Assembly: GCA_050486545.1 (NCBI GenBank)
Contig: JBJHDM010000078.1
Coordinates: 1-12,309 of the forward strand
DNA from: DAOMNN01 sp050486545
GTDB taxonomy: Bacteria; Pseudomonadota; Gammaproteobacteria; Burkholderiales; Rhodocyclaceae
Direction: 5' to 3'
Length of the DNA stretch: 12,309 nucleotides
The notes beneath the pieces were generated by a model, which worked only from the letters and a program-made list of their open reading frames with translations, did no database searches and was not told where the DNA came from. A program made the translations under genes and the position numbers. Positions 1 through 7,082 of this stretch are shown here, one piece after another. How positions within the stretch are numbered: the first letter of the stretch is position 1; each line of letters starts with the position of its first letter.

Positions 1-1
1 C

Positions 2-892
2 CTTCGCGCCTTCGTCACCGTGGCCCGGGAGGGCAACCTCACCCGTGCGGCCGAGCGGCTCTTCCTGACCCAACCGGCGCTCAGCCTGCAGGTCAAGAAG
101 CTCCAGGCGGAGATCGGTGTGACCCTGTTCGAACGCACCCCGCGCGGCATGCGCCTGACCGATGCCGGCCGCAAGCTGCTGCCGGCCGCGGAGCGCGCCC
201 TGGCAGCAGTGGCCGAGTTCGGTGCCGCGGCCAGCGGGCTCAAGGGCCGGGTGAGCGGGCAGCTTCGCATCGGCACGATCGTCGATCCGGAGTTCCTGCG
301 CCTGGGGGCGTTCCTCGGCGTGCTGGCCGAGCGGCATCCGGGGCTCGCCTTCGAACTGAGACACGGAATGTCGGGCGCGGTTGCGCGGGAAGTCGAGTCG
401 GGGGCGCTGGATGTCGCCTATACCCTCGGCCTGCCGGGCCTGCCGGAATTCCGCGAGCGTTTCCAGGCGCAGACGCTGACGCGCTTCACCTATCGCGTGG
501 TGGCTCCGCCGGGCTGGGGCGGACAGGTGCGCGGCAAGGGTTGGCGCGCACTCGCCGCGTTGCCGTGGATCGGCACGCCGCCCGAGTCGGTCCACCATCG
601 ACTGCTCACGCGCATCTTCTCCGCCGAAGGGGTCGAGCCCAATGTGGTCGCCCGCGTCGATCTCGAGCCCTCGATGCTCGACCTGGTGCGCTCCGGCGTC
701 GCCCTCGCCCTGGCGCGCGACAGCCTGGCCTTGCGCGCGGCACACGCCGAAGGGGTCGTGATCGCCGACGCGGTCTCGGTCGAGGCCGAACTGGGGTTCG
801 TCTGTCGAAGGGATCGACGCATGGAGGCGCCGGTCGCGGCGGCGATGACGGTGATCGCCGAGATCTGGCCGTTGGTGGATGCCGGGCGGTGA
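2..892 (+). CDS. LysR-type transcriptional regulator, 5' end cut by window edge
   Basis: This is a LysR-family DNA-binding regulator whose first few residues lie outside the window. The reading frame is open from position 2 (L-R-A-F-V-T-V-A-R-E), which matches the usual LysR opening a few residues after the initiator Met. The GTG at 20 is therefore internal, although it reads as a possible start. The first ~60 visible residues form the winged helix-turn-helix, with the hallmark run AAERLFLTQPALSLQVKKL followed by GVTLFERTPRGMRLTDAG. A linker helix follows, and then the periplasmic-binding-protein-like effector domain beginning around GQLRIGTIVDPEFLRLG. The visible length is about 296 residues, so nearly the whole protein is present, and it ends in TGA at 890-892. 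Its target and ligand cannot be told. LysR regulators often control a divergent gene, which would lie left of the window. The next gene downstream has its own promoter. Confidence 0.93.
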   Translation, partial: LRAFVTVAREGNLTRAAERLFLTQPALSLQVKKLQAEIGVTLFERTPRGMRLTDAGRKLLPAAERALAAVAEFGAAASGLKGRVSGQLRIGTIVDPEFLRLGAFLGVLAERHPGLAFELRHGMSGAVAREVESGALDVAYTLGLPGLPEFRERFQAQTLTRFTYRVVAPPGWGGQVRGKGWRALAALPWIGTPPESVHHRLLTRIFSAEGVEPNVVARVDLEPSMLDLVRSGVALALARDSLALRAAHAEGVVIADAVSVEAELGFVCRRDRRMEAPVAAAMTVIAEIWPLVDAGR

Positions 893-970
893 TGCAGGCT
901 CGATCCGGCCGTGGCTTGCGGAAACCGCTTCGGCGCAGACCCCGGCTGTTCTCGCGATCGCCCCGCTCCG

Positions 971-987
971 TCCCGACGCCGTCGGGA
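971..987 (+). terminator. Short GC hairpin after the LysR gene, weak terminator candidate
   Basis: TCCCGAC (971-977) and GTCGGGA (981-987) form a perfect 7-bp stem with a 3-nt GCC loop, 78 nt after the LysR stop codon. It is followed by GAATTGTGAG and not by a T tract, so intrinsic termination would be poor. It could be a 3'-end stabilising hairpin. Confidence 0.3.
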
Positions 988-1011
988 GAATTGTGAGATT
1001 GTGTAAGCACG

Positions 1012-1051
1012 ATTTCCGGCTTGACGACCGGAAATGCCGGAAGCGTAGAAT
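1012..1051 (+). promoter_or_regulatory. Sigma70-like promoter with overlapping 8-bp dyad, upstream of the EF-hand gene
   Basis: A -35-like TTGACG (1021-1026) is followed after 19 bp by a -10-like TAGAAT (1046-1051). Each matches the consensus at five of six positions; the spacer is a little long. The perfect inverted repeat ATTTCCGG (1012-1019) / CCGGAAAT (1028-1035), with an 8-nt centre, has the -35 box inside it, as expected for an operator. The predicted transcript starts near 1058, giving a leader of about 60 nt before the ATG at 1117. Confidence 0.5.
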
Positions 1052-1116
1052 CAGGCATCTTGCGGTTCGAGCGCCACGGAGTCCGCGGTCGCCCGACGAT
1101 CTGGGAGGGGTTGATC

Positions 1117-3279
1117 ATGGGAGCAGATGGAACGAAGGCCGGGGCGCACCGGTGGCGGTTCTTTCGTTCGGGCGGGTTCGATCAGGTGAGGATCGAGACG
1201 GCCGACGACTTGCGTCATCTGGGCGAGTTGGACCAGAAGTTATGGACGGTGCTCGCCTGTCCGACGACGGGGCTGGAATTCGATTCTCGAACGCTGCAAC
1301 TGATCGACTCCGATGGTGACGGGCGGATCCGGGCGCCGGAAATCGTATCTGCCGTCAAGTGGGTGTGCGCAGCCTTGCGCGACCCGGGCGTGTTGTTCTC
1401 CGGTTCCGACACATTGCCGCTGGCCGCTATCGACGATTCTTCGCCGGAGGGCGCACGACTGCTTGCCAGCGCGCGGCGCGTTCTCGAGTACATGGAAAGA
1501 GCGGATGCCGATTCGATTGGCGTCGCGGATCTGTCCGACGCCACACGGCTGTTCGCTCCGGATCACTTCAACGGCGACGGTGTCGTGCCGGCCGAACTGG
1601 CTCCGGATGACCGCATCGCTGCAGCGATCGGTCGCATCGTCGAATGCCTCGGTTCGGAAACCGATCGCAGCGGCAAGCCGGGTGTGGATCGGGACCGTGT
1701 CGAGAACTTCTTCGATCGGGCCACCGAGCTGTCCGACTGGTTGTCACGCGCCGAGGCGGAACCCGAGATGGTGCTGCCCTTCGGCGAGGGCACTGCGGCG
1801 GCGGCAGCGGTGGTCGAGGCGGTGCGCGAGAAGGTGGACGATTATTTCACCCGCTGCAGGCTGGCCGCCTTCGACGAGCGTGCCCGAAACGCGCTCAATC
1901 CGGCCGATGCGACCTATGCCGATTTCGCCGCCGAGCCTTTGAATGCTCGAGCCGAGGCCATCGCAGCATTGCCGTTGGCCTTGTCCGGACCAGACAAGGC
2001 CCTGCCTCTGCAAGAAGGCCTCAACCCCGCTTGGGCCGAGCGCGTGGCGCGCCTGCGCGATGAGGTCGTATTGCCGCTGCTCGGCGCACGGGAGGCACTG
2101 ACCGAGGCGGACTGGAATGCGCTGGCCGAACGCTTCAACCGCTATCGTGCATGGCGAGCGGAACAGCCGGACACGCCCGTGGCGTCGCTCGAACCGGCGG
2201 TCCTGCGCGCGATGCTCGAGGAGGATACCCGGGCGGTGCTCATCGAGCTGATCGAGCGCGACCTGGCGGCCGAGACCGCTGCCGAGCAGGTCGAAGCGAT
2301 CGAGCGACTGGTGCGCTACAACCGGGACCTGGTCAGGCTGCTGCATAATTTCGTATCGCTCACGGACTTCTATTGCTCGGAAGACAAGGCCATCTTCCAG
2401 GCGGGAACCCTGTATCTGGACCAGCGCAGTTGCGAGCTGTGCCTGCGTGTGGCGGACATGGACCGGCATGCGGCGCTCGCGCCGCTCTCGGGTGCCTACC
2501 TGGTCTATTGCCAATGCGTGCGTCAGGGCGAGGCACCGATGACCATCGTTGCGGCGATGACCGGTGGCGATGCCGACGAGATGATGGTGCCTGGTCGCAA
2601 CGGCGTGTTCTACGACCGCAAGGGACGCGACTGGAATGCCAGCGTGATCAAGGTCGTGGAAAATCCGATCAGCGTGCGTCAGGCGTTTTGGTCGCCGTAC
2701 CGGCGAATCGGCCGCATGATCGGCGACCAGATCCAGAAGTTCGCGGCGTCGCGCGACAAGGCGGTCGGAGACCGGGCCGCTACCGGGATTGCCGGTGCCG
2801 GAGCGCATGCCGAGGCACCGGCGCCGGCCGGGTCGCAGGCCTTCGATATCGCCAAGTTCGCCGGGATCTTCGCCGCGATCGGTCTTGCCCTTGGTGCGCT
2901 GGGCACGGCTTTGGCGGCGGTGGTGACCGGATTCCTGTCGCTGCCCGCCTGGCAGATGCCGCTCGTGGTGGCCGGTGTGATCCTGCTGATCTCCGGCCCG
3001 TCCATGCTGCTGGCGTGGCTCAAGTTGCGCCAGCGCAACCTCGGCCCGTTGCTCGACGCAAACGGTTGGGCAGTCAATACCCGTGCGCGCATCAATATCC
3101 CCTTCGGAGCGGCGCTGACCGGGGTGGCGGCCTTGCCCGAAGGCGCCGAGCGATCGCTCGCCGACCCCTATGCCGAGAAGCGCACTCCATGGCGCGGCTG
3201 GCTGCTGCTGATCGTCGCGGTGCTCGCCGTTGTGCTCGCCTGGCAGGGCGGACTGATCGCGCGCCTGACGGGCGGATAG
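1117..3279 (+). CDS. Large EF-hand protein with three C-terminal membrane segments, function unknown
   Basis: This 720-residue protein belongs to a family I cannot name; I believe relatives exist in Proteobacteria and Bacteroidetes, all uncharacterised. The frame is open from 1021, but ATG 1117 is chosen because GGGAGGGG (1103-1110) sits six bases upstream. Residues 64-75 (DSDGDGRIRAPE) are a canonical EF-hand loop with acidic residues at positions 1, 3, 5 and 12, so calcium binding is likely. A second, degenerate loop lies at 150-161 (HFNGDGVVPAEL), with His at position 1 and Leu at 12. The middle is long and helical with no recognised catalytic motif. Cysteines cluster at 420, 439, 442 (CELC), 465 and 467 (CQC). 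A low-complexity Ala/Gly/Pro linker (about 554-574) precedes membrane segments near 581-608, 613-637 and 693-710. There is no N-terminal signal peptide, so the large N-terminal part probably faces the cytoplasm. It appears to be transcribed alone and ends 19 bp from the convergent IclR gene. Confidence 0.85.
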   Translation: MGADGTKAGAHRWRFFRSGGFDQVRIETADDLRHLGELDQKLWTVLACPTTGLEFDSRTLQLIDSDGDGRIRAPEIVSAVKWVCAALRDPGVLFSGSDTLPLAAIDDSSPEGARLLASARRVLEYMERADADSIGVADLSDATRLFAPDHFNGDGVVPAELAPDDRIAAAIGRIVECLGSETDRSGKPGVDRDRVENFFDRATELSDWLSRAEAEPEMVLPFGEGTAAAAAVVEAVREKVDDYFTRCRLAAFDERARNALNPADATYADFAAEPLNARAEAIAALPLALSGPDKALPLQEGLNPAWAERVARLRDEVVLPLLGAREALTEADWNALAERFNRYRAWRAEQPDTPVASLEPAVLRAMLEEDTRAVLIELIERDLAAETAAEQVEAIERLVRYNRDLVRLLHNFVSLTDFYCSEDKAIFQAGTLYLDQRSCELCLRVADMDRHAALAPLSGAYLVYCQCVRQGEAPMTIVAAMTGGDADEMMVPGRNGVFYDRKGRDWNASVIKVVENPISVRQAFWSPYRRIGRMIGDQIQKFAASRDKAVGDRAATGIAGAGAHAEAPAPAGSQAFDIAKFAGIFAAIGLALGALGTALAAVVTGFLSLPAWQMPLVVAGVILLISGPSMLLAWLKLRQRNLGPLLDANGWAVNTRARINIPFGAALTGVAALPEGAERSLADPYAEKRTPWRGWLLLIVAVLAVVLAWQGGLIARLTGG

Positions 3280-3298
3280 TGCTGCCCGCCTGAAGCGG

Positions 3299-4117
3299 TT
3301 ACGGCCGGGCGTGGCCGAGGCGGGTCGAAATCGCCTCGGCGCAAGCCCGGACCTTTCTCGCGATCGGCCCGTCCCAGTTCGGGTCGAAGCTGCCTGACGG
3401 ACCCATTGCGGTGATCGCCAGCACGAGATGTCCGCCGTGATCGAACACCGGGGCACAGAAGGCATTGATGCCCGGGATCGGCTGGCCCAGCGCACGCGCC
3501 ATGCGCCGTGTGCGGACCTCGTCCAGCGCTTCGTCCAGGTGCGGCTTCGACAGCCGCAAGGCGGGCTGGTCGGTGCCGGAGAGCCGGGAAAGCTCTTCCT
3601 GCACCAGGGGGTCGGTCATGCGCGTGGACAGGAACGCTGCGAACACGCGTCCGGTCGCCGAGTTGAGCAGGCTCATGACGGTGCCGGGGCGCATGTTCAC
3701 GTGGATCGGGCGGCTGCATTCCTCGATGCTCACGATGGTCGGTCCGTGATTGCCCCACACCGACAGTGCGACGTTCTGCTGGATCTCGTCGGAAAGTTTC
3801 GCCGCCTCGGGCGTTGCGATCCGCAGCGGGTTGAGGCCTTGCAGCGCGGAGAGCCCCATCTGCAGGGCGAATGCGCCCAGGCCGTAGCGGCCCGTCACCG
3901 GATCCTGTTCGATCAGGCCGAGCTTGCCGAAGCTCACCAGGTAGGGATGCGCCTTGGCCGCGGGCATGCCGGCTTCGCGGGCGAGATCCTTGAGCATCAT
4001 CGGGACGGCGTTGCGCACCAACACCTGCAGCAGCAGGCCGCCGACCTCGATCGACTGGATGCCGCGCCGGTCGGCGCCGCGGCCGTTGCTGCCGCCTTCT
4101 TCAGGTTTCGTATTCAC
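3299..4117 (-). CDS. IclR-family transcriptional regulator, likely controller of the adjacent aromatic operon
   Basis: This 272-residue protein has the standard IclR layout. An N-terminal winged helix-turn-helix covers about residues 19-82 (G-I-Q-S-I-E-V start, recognition helix near 51-63, wing near DPVTGRYGLG), and the ligand-binding IclR domain covers about 95-265. Start choice: the frame stays open to 4297, but GTG at 4117 has GGGAG (minus strand of 4124-4128) six bases upstream and gives a normal IclR length. Translation of the region beyond it does not look like protein. The gene is divergent from the MBL-to-maiA operon across a 242-bp spacer. IclR proteins commonly control a neighbouring aromatic catabolic operon and respond to a pathway aromatic acid. 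A candidate -10 for its own promoter is TAAGAT (minus strand, 4141-4146), without a convincing -35. Role and ligand are inferred from position. Confidence 0.92.
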   Translation of the reverse strand: MNTKPEEGGSNGRGADRRGIQSIEVGGLLLQVLVRNAVPMMLKDLAREAGMPAAKAHPYLVSFGKLGLIEQDPVTGRYGLGAFALQMGLSALQGLNPLRIATPEAAKLSDEIQQNVALSVWGNHGPTIVSIEECSRPIHVNMRPGTVMSLLNSATGRVFAAFLSTRMTDPLVQEELSRLSGTDQPALRLSKPHLDEALDEVRTRRMARALGQPIPGINAFCAPVFDHGGHLVLAITAMGPSGSFDPNWDGPIARKVRACAEAISTRLGHARP

Positions 4118-4212
4118 GTTGTGCTCCCGTCCCGCGCGTGATCTTAGCAGGGTTACCGAAGGGTTCCGGACGCCGGACCCATGCTTCACGGCAATCGCGT
4201 ACGCATAACGCG

Positions 4213-4239
4213 TAGGGCGGCTTCGCGAAGCAAGCCGCC
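4213..4239. repeat. Palindromic extragenic repeat-like element
   Basis: TAGGGCGGCTT...AAGCCGCC contains a perfect 8-bp stem, GGCGGCTT (4216-4223) with AAGCCGCC (4232-4239), and the loop CGCGAAGC. The leading GTAGGGCGG and the CGCGAAGC core resemble the short dispersed intergenic palindromes (GTAGGGCGG-type) common in beta- and gammaproteobacterial genomes. Only one copy is in the window, so its repeated nature is inferred from the motif style. It lies in the spacer between the IclR gene and the MBL gene and could also act as a transcriptional or mRNA-structure barrier. Confidence 0.5.
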
Positions 4240-4271
4240 AATCGGCGCGACTGCGACGGTGTGTCCGGAGT

Positions 4272-4318
4272 ACGCAATTTAACATTAACGAACGCATTGA
4301 CCAATAGCGAATTTGCGT
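4272..4318. promoter_or_regulatory. Split inverted repeat flanking the operon -35 box, candidate IclR operator
   Basis: ACGCAATTT (4272-4280) and AATTTGCGT (4310-4318) are inverted copies matching at eight of nine positions, separated by 29 bp. The right arm ends just before the -10 box and the left arm lies upstream of the -35 box of the predicted operon promoter. Position and symmetry suit a regulator such as the divergent IclR protein. The assignment is inference. Confidence 0.33.
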
Positions 4319-4325
4319 CTAGGAT
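4297..4325 (+). promoter_or_regulatory. Sigma70-like promoter of the aromatic operon
   Basis: TTGACC (4297-4302) and TAGGAT (4320-4325) are separated by exactly 17 bp. The -35 matches five of six consensus bases and the -10 four of six. The surrounding DNA is clearly AT-richer than the rest of the window. Transcription would start near 4332, leaving a leader of about 28 nt that contains the AGGAGA ribosome-binding site (4348-4353) of the first gene. Confidence 0.6.
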
Positions 4326-4359
4326 TGATTCAACCCCCGAACCCGACAGGAGAACGAGA

Positions 4360-5322
4360 ATGAACACCAAGGCATTCGCCTCGCAGGCCGATCTGGAGGT
4401 CAAGCAGATCAGCTTCGAGAAGCTTTCGGACAACGCCTACGCCTACACGGCCGAGGGCGATCCGAACACCGGCATCATCGTCGGCGACGACTCGGTGATG
4501 ATCATCGATGCCACCGCCACACCCGTGATGGCCCAGGGCGTGATCGCCAAGGTGCGCGAGATCACCGACAAGCCGATCAAGTACGTCGTGCTCACCCACT
4601 ACCACGCGGTGCGCGTGCTCGGTGCATCCGGCTACCGGTCCGAAGGCCTCGAGCAGATCATCGCCAGCCAGGACACCTACGACCTCATCGTCGAGCGCGG
4701 CCAGCAGGACATGGATTCCGAGATCGGCCGCTTCCCGCGCCTGTTCGATTCGGTCGAGAGCGTTCCAGGCCTGACCTGGCCGACGATCGCCTTCAAGGGC
4801 GAGATGACGCTGTGGATGGGCAAGCTCGAGGTGAAGATCCTGCAGCTCGGTCGCGGCCATACCAAGGGCGACACCGTCGTGTGGATTCCGTCGCAGAAGA
4901 TCTGCTTCTCGGGCGATCTCGTCGAAGCCGACGCGGCCTGCTACACCGGCGACGCGTATCTGGCCGACTGGCCCCAGACGCTCGACAGGCTCGCGGCCCT
5001 CGGGGCGGAGAAACTGGTTCCTGGCCGCGGTCCGGCCCTGATGAATCCCACGGAAGTCGAGAAGGGACTCGCCTACACGAAGGACTTCGTGTCTACGCTC
5101 TACCGCAGCGCGCAGGAAGCGGTCGCCCAGGGCATGGACCTGAAGGCGGCGATGGCGCACACGCGCAGGAACATGGACCCGAAGTTCGGCGAGGTCTTCA
5201 TCTACGAGCACTGCCTGCCCTTCGACGTGACGCGCGCACACGACGAGGCCAGCGGCATTCGCGACCCGCGCATCTGGACGGCGGAGCGCGATCAGCAGAT
5301 GTGGCACGCGCTGCAGGAGTAG
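4360..5322 (+). CDS. Atypical metallo-beta-lactamase-fold protein, first gene of the aromatic operon
   Basis: This 320-residue MBL-fold protein starts at ATG 4360, six bases after AGGAGA. The fold is indicated by the N-terminal strands (NTGIIVGDDSVMIIDATATP), the first metal loop TH80-Y-H82, the GRGH167TKGDTVVW motif and FSGD186. The usual HxHxDH loop reads H-Y-H-A-V84-R85, so the Asp and His that bind the second metal are gone. The late His of the typical P-G-H-G-P motif is Arg223 (PGRGP). The first-site His triad plus Asp186 remain, suggesting a one-metal enzyme or a repurposed binding protein. The C-terminal ~80 residues are helical. It is followed by 81 bp and then the FAD monooxygenase. 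The substrate is unknown; a hydrolase of a thioester, ester or lactone tied to the pathway is possible. No signal peptide is seen, so it should be cytoplasmic. Confidence 0.88.
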   Translation: MNTKAFASQADLEVKQISFEKLSDNAYAYTAEGDPNTGIIVGDDSVMIIDATATPVMAQGVIAKVREITDKPIKYVVLTHYHAVRVLGASGYRSEGLEQIIASQDTYDLIVERGQQDMDSEIGRFPRLFDSVESVPGLTWPTIAFKGEMTLWMGKLEVKILQLGRGHTKGDTVVWIPSQKICFSGDLVEADAACYTGDAYLADWPQTLDRLAALGAEKLVPGRGPALMNPTEVEKGLAYTKDFVSTLYRSAQEAVAQGMDLKAAMAHTRRNMDPKFGEVFIYEHCLPFDVTRAHDEASGIRDPRIWTAERDQQMWHALQE

Positions 5323-5403
5323 TCGGCGGGTTCGTAGCAGGCGAACGACGGAACGGGCAGCCCATGCGCCCGTCCGAAAAATGAATAGACGGAGGAGACC
5401 AGC

Positions 5404-7071
5404 GTGCTGAGCACCTATCAGTACCCGAAGTTCGAATACCGGCGTCCGCCGGAGCTCGCGGACGGCCGCGACGGCCACTATCCCGTGGTCGTCATCGGCG
5501 CCGGCCCGGTGGGGCTTGCCGCCGCGATCGATCTGGCGCAGCAGGGCCGCAAGGTCGTGCTGCTCGACAACGACGACACCGTGAGCATCGGCTCGCGCGG
5601 CGTGTGCTACGCCAAGCGTGCGCTCGAGATCCTGGATCGCCTCGGCTGCGGGGACGAAATGGTCGCCAAGGGCGTGTCGTGGAACGTCGGACGCACCTTC
5701 TTCCGCGAAGAGGAAGTCTTCAACTTCAACCTGTGCCCCGAGCCGGACCACCATCGGCCGGGCATGATCAACCTCCAGCAGTACTACCTGGAGGAATACC
5801 TGGTCAAGCGTGCCGAGGCGGTGGGCAACATCGACCTGCGCTGGAAGAACAACGTGATCGCCGTCACCCCGGGTGCGGACGGCGTCGCGTTGCGGGTCGA
5901 GACGCCGGACGGGGCCTATTCGCTGCAGGCCGACTGGCTCGTCGTCGCGGACGGCGCCCGCTCTCCCGTGCGCACGATGCTGGGGCTGGACATCGAAGGC
6001 AAGGTCTTCATGGACCGCTTCCTGATTGCCGACGTGGTCATGAATGCCGATTTTCCGACCGAGCGCTGGTTCTGGTTCGATCCGCCCTTCCACCGCAACC
6101 AGTCGGTGCTGCTCCACCGCCAGGCCGACAACGTCTTTCGCATCGATTTCCAGCTCGGCTGGCAGGCCGACCCGGAGGAGGAGAAGAAGCCGGAGAATGT
6201 CATCCCGCGCATCAAGGCGATGCTCGGCGACGACCGCGAGTTCGAGCTGGAGTGGGTCAGCGTGTATACCTTCCAGTGCCGGCGCATGAAGGATTTCCGC
6301 CACGGCCGCGTGCTCTTCGTCGGCGACGCGGCGCACCAGGTTTCGCCCTTCGGTGCGCGCGGTGCGAACTCTGGCATCCAGGACACCGACAACCTGGTGT
6401 GGAAGCTGTGCCTGGTCATGGATGGCCAGGCCCCGGATGCGCTGCTCGACACCTACGCGGAGGAGCGCGTGTTCGCCGCCGACGAGAACCTGATGAACTC
6501 GACCCGTTCGACCGACTTCATTACCCCGAAGAGCGCGATCAGCAAGACCTTCCGCAACGCGGTTCTGGGGTTGGCCGAGCAGTATCCGTTCGCGCGTGCG
6601 CTGGTCAACTCGGGACGCCTGTCGGTGCCGAGCTTCCTGACCGAATCGCGCCTGAACACCCCGGACACGGACGCCTTCCTCGGAAACATGTTGCCCGGCG
6701 CACCGCTGGACGATGCACCCATCGAGGCGCCGGAAGGCGGGGCCTGGCTGCTGGAGACGCTCGGTAACCGCTTCCAGGTGCTGTACTACGCTGAAGATGC
6801 GGGCGCACTGGATCCGGCGGAAGTCGCGACGCTTGCCGCCCTGGCGGATGCTCCGGTTGCGGTCGAGCCGATCGTCGTCGCCGAGCGGGGTACTGCGCCT
6901 GGCGGGCTGAAGACGGTCCTGGACCGCAAGGGGCGCGTGCGCGAGCGCTACGACCTGCGTCCCGGGACGACGTATCTGGTCCGGCCCGACCAGCACGTCG
7001 CCGCGCGCTGGCGCGCGCTGGACGCCGGCAAGGTGCGCGCGGCCCTCGCACGCGCGACCTGCAACGCTTGA
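5404..7071 (+). CDS. Class A FAD-dependent aromatic monooxygenase (MhpA/PheA-like)
   Basis: This 555-residue flavoprotein belongs to the group A aromatic hydroxylases, which use NAD(P)H and O2 to hydroxylate phenolic acids. It starts at GTG 5404, six bases after a strong GGAGGAG (5391-5397). Three signature motifs are in place: the dinucleotide-binding GAGPVG (32-37) ending in an acidic strand (VVLLDND), the DG motif VVADGARSPVR (181-190, D183-G184), and the FAD ribityl-binding GD motif FVGDAAHQVSPFGARG (305-320, G307-D308). The C-terminal ~130 residues fit the thioredoxin-like tail of the MhpA/phenol hydroxylase subgroup, and total length matches MhpA (about 554). The downstream maleyl-isomerase and FAA genes argue for hydroxylation that yields a hydroquinone-type acid (gentisate- or homogentisate-like) and not the catechol-type product of MhpA. 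The exact substrate cannot be read from sequence. Confidence 0.92.
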   Translation: MLSTYQYPKFEYRRPPELADGRDGHYPVVVIGAGPVGLAAAIDLAQQGRKVVLLDNDDTVSIGSRGVCYAKRALEILDRLGCGDEMVAKGVSWNVGRTFFREEEVFNFNLCPEPDHHRPGMINLQQYYLEEYLVKRAEAVGNIDLRWKNNVIAVTPGADGVALRVETPDGAYSLQADWLVVADGARSPVRTMLGLDIEGKVFMDRFLIADVVMNADFPTERWFWFDPPFHRNQSVLLHRQADNVFRIDFQLGWQADPEEEKKPENVIPRIKAMLGDDREFELEWVSVYTFQCRRMKDFRHGRVLFVGDAAHQVSPFGARGANSGIQDTDNLVWKLCLVMDGQAPDALLDTYAEERVFAADENLMNSTRSTDFITPKSAISKTFRNAVLGLAEQYPFARALVNSGRLSVPSFLTESRLNTPDTDAFLGNMLPGAPLDDAPIEAPEGGAWLLETLGNRFQVLYYAEDAGALDPAEVATLAALADAPVAVEPIVVAERGTAPGGLKTVLDRKGRVRERYDLRPGTTYLVRPDQHVAARWRALDAGKVRAALARATCNA

Positions 7072-7082
7072 TGGAGCACAAC

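Noticed and set aside
606..1118. Minus-strand frame across the LysR 3' end and the spacer
   Set aside because: The translation is Arg/Pro-rich without domain features. Only a 60-bp part in a different frame shows IclR-like similarity, reported separately.
3270..3299. GGCGG/CCGCC stem between the convergent EF-hand and IclR genes as a bidirectional terminator
   Set aside because: The stem is only five to six pairs with a 10-nt loop and has no T tract on either strand.
1744..3495. 583-codon minus-strand frame opposite the EF-hand gene
   Set aside because: It crosses into the IclR 3' end and has low-complexity Arg/Gln-rich translation. The plus-strand frame has a good ribosome-binding site, an EF-hand and membrane segments.
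4118..4297. N-terminal extension of the IclR protein to 4297
   Set aside because: The extension crosses the palindromic repeat and intergenic DNA, reads as non-protein-like sequence, and lacks a ribosome-binding site. GTG 4117 has GGGAG at ideal spacing.
5353..5373. ACGGGC-N9-GCCCGT hairpin in the 81-bp gap between the MBL and monooxygenase genes
   Set aside because: It is followed by CCGAAAAATGA and not by a T tract, and a 6-bp stem is common by chance at this GC content. It could tune mRNA stability, but nothing further supports it.
7071..7082. ATG at 7071 as the start of the DUF2783 gene, overlapping the monooxygenase stop
   Set aside because: There is no ribosome-binding site before it, whereas ATG 7083 has GGAG six bases upstream and gives the family's usual length.
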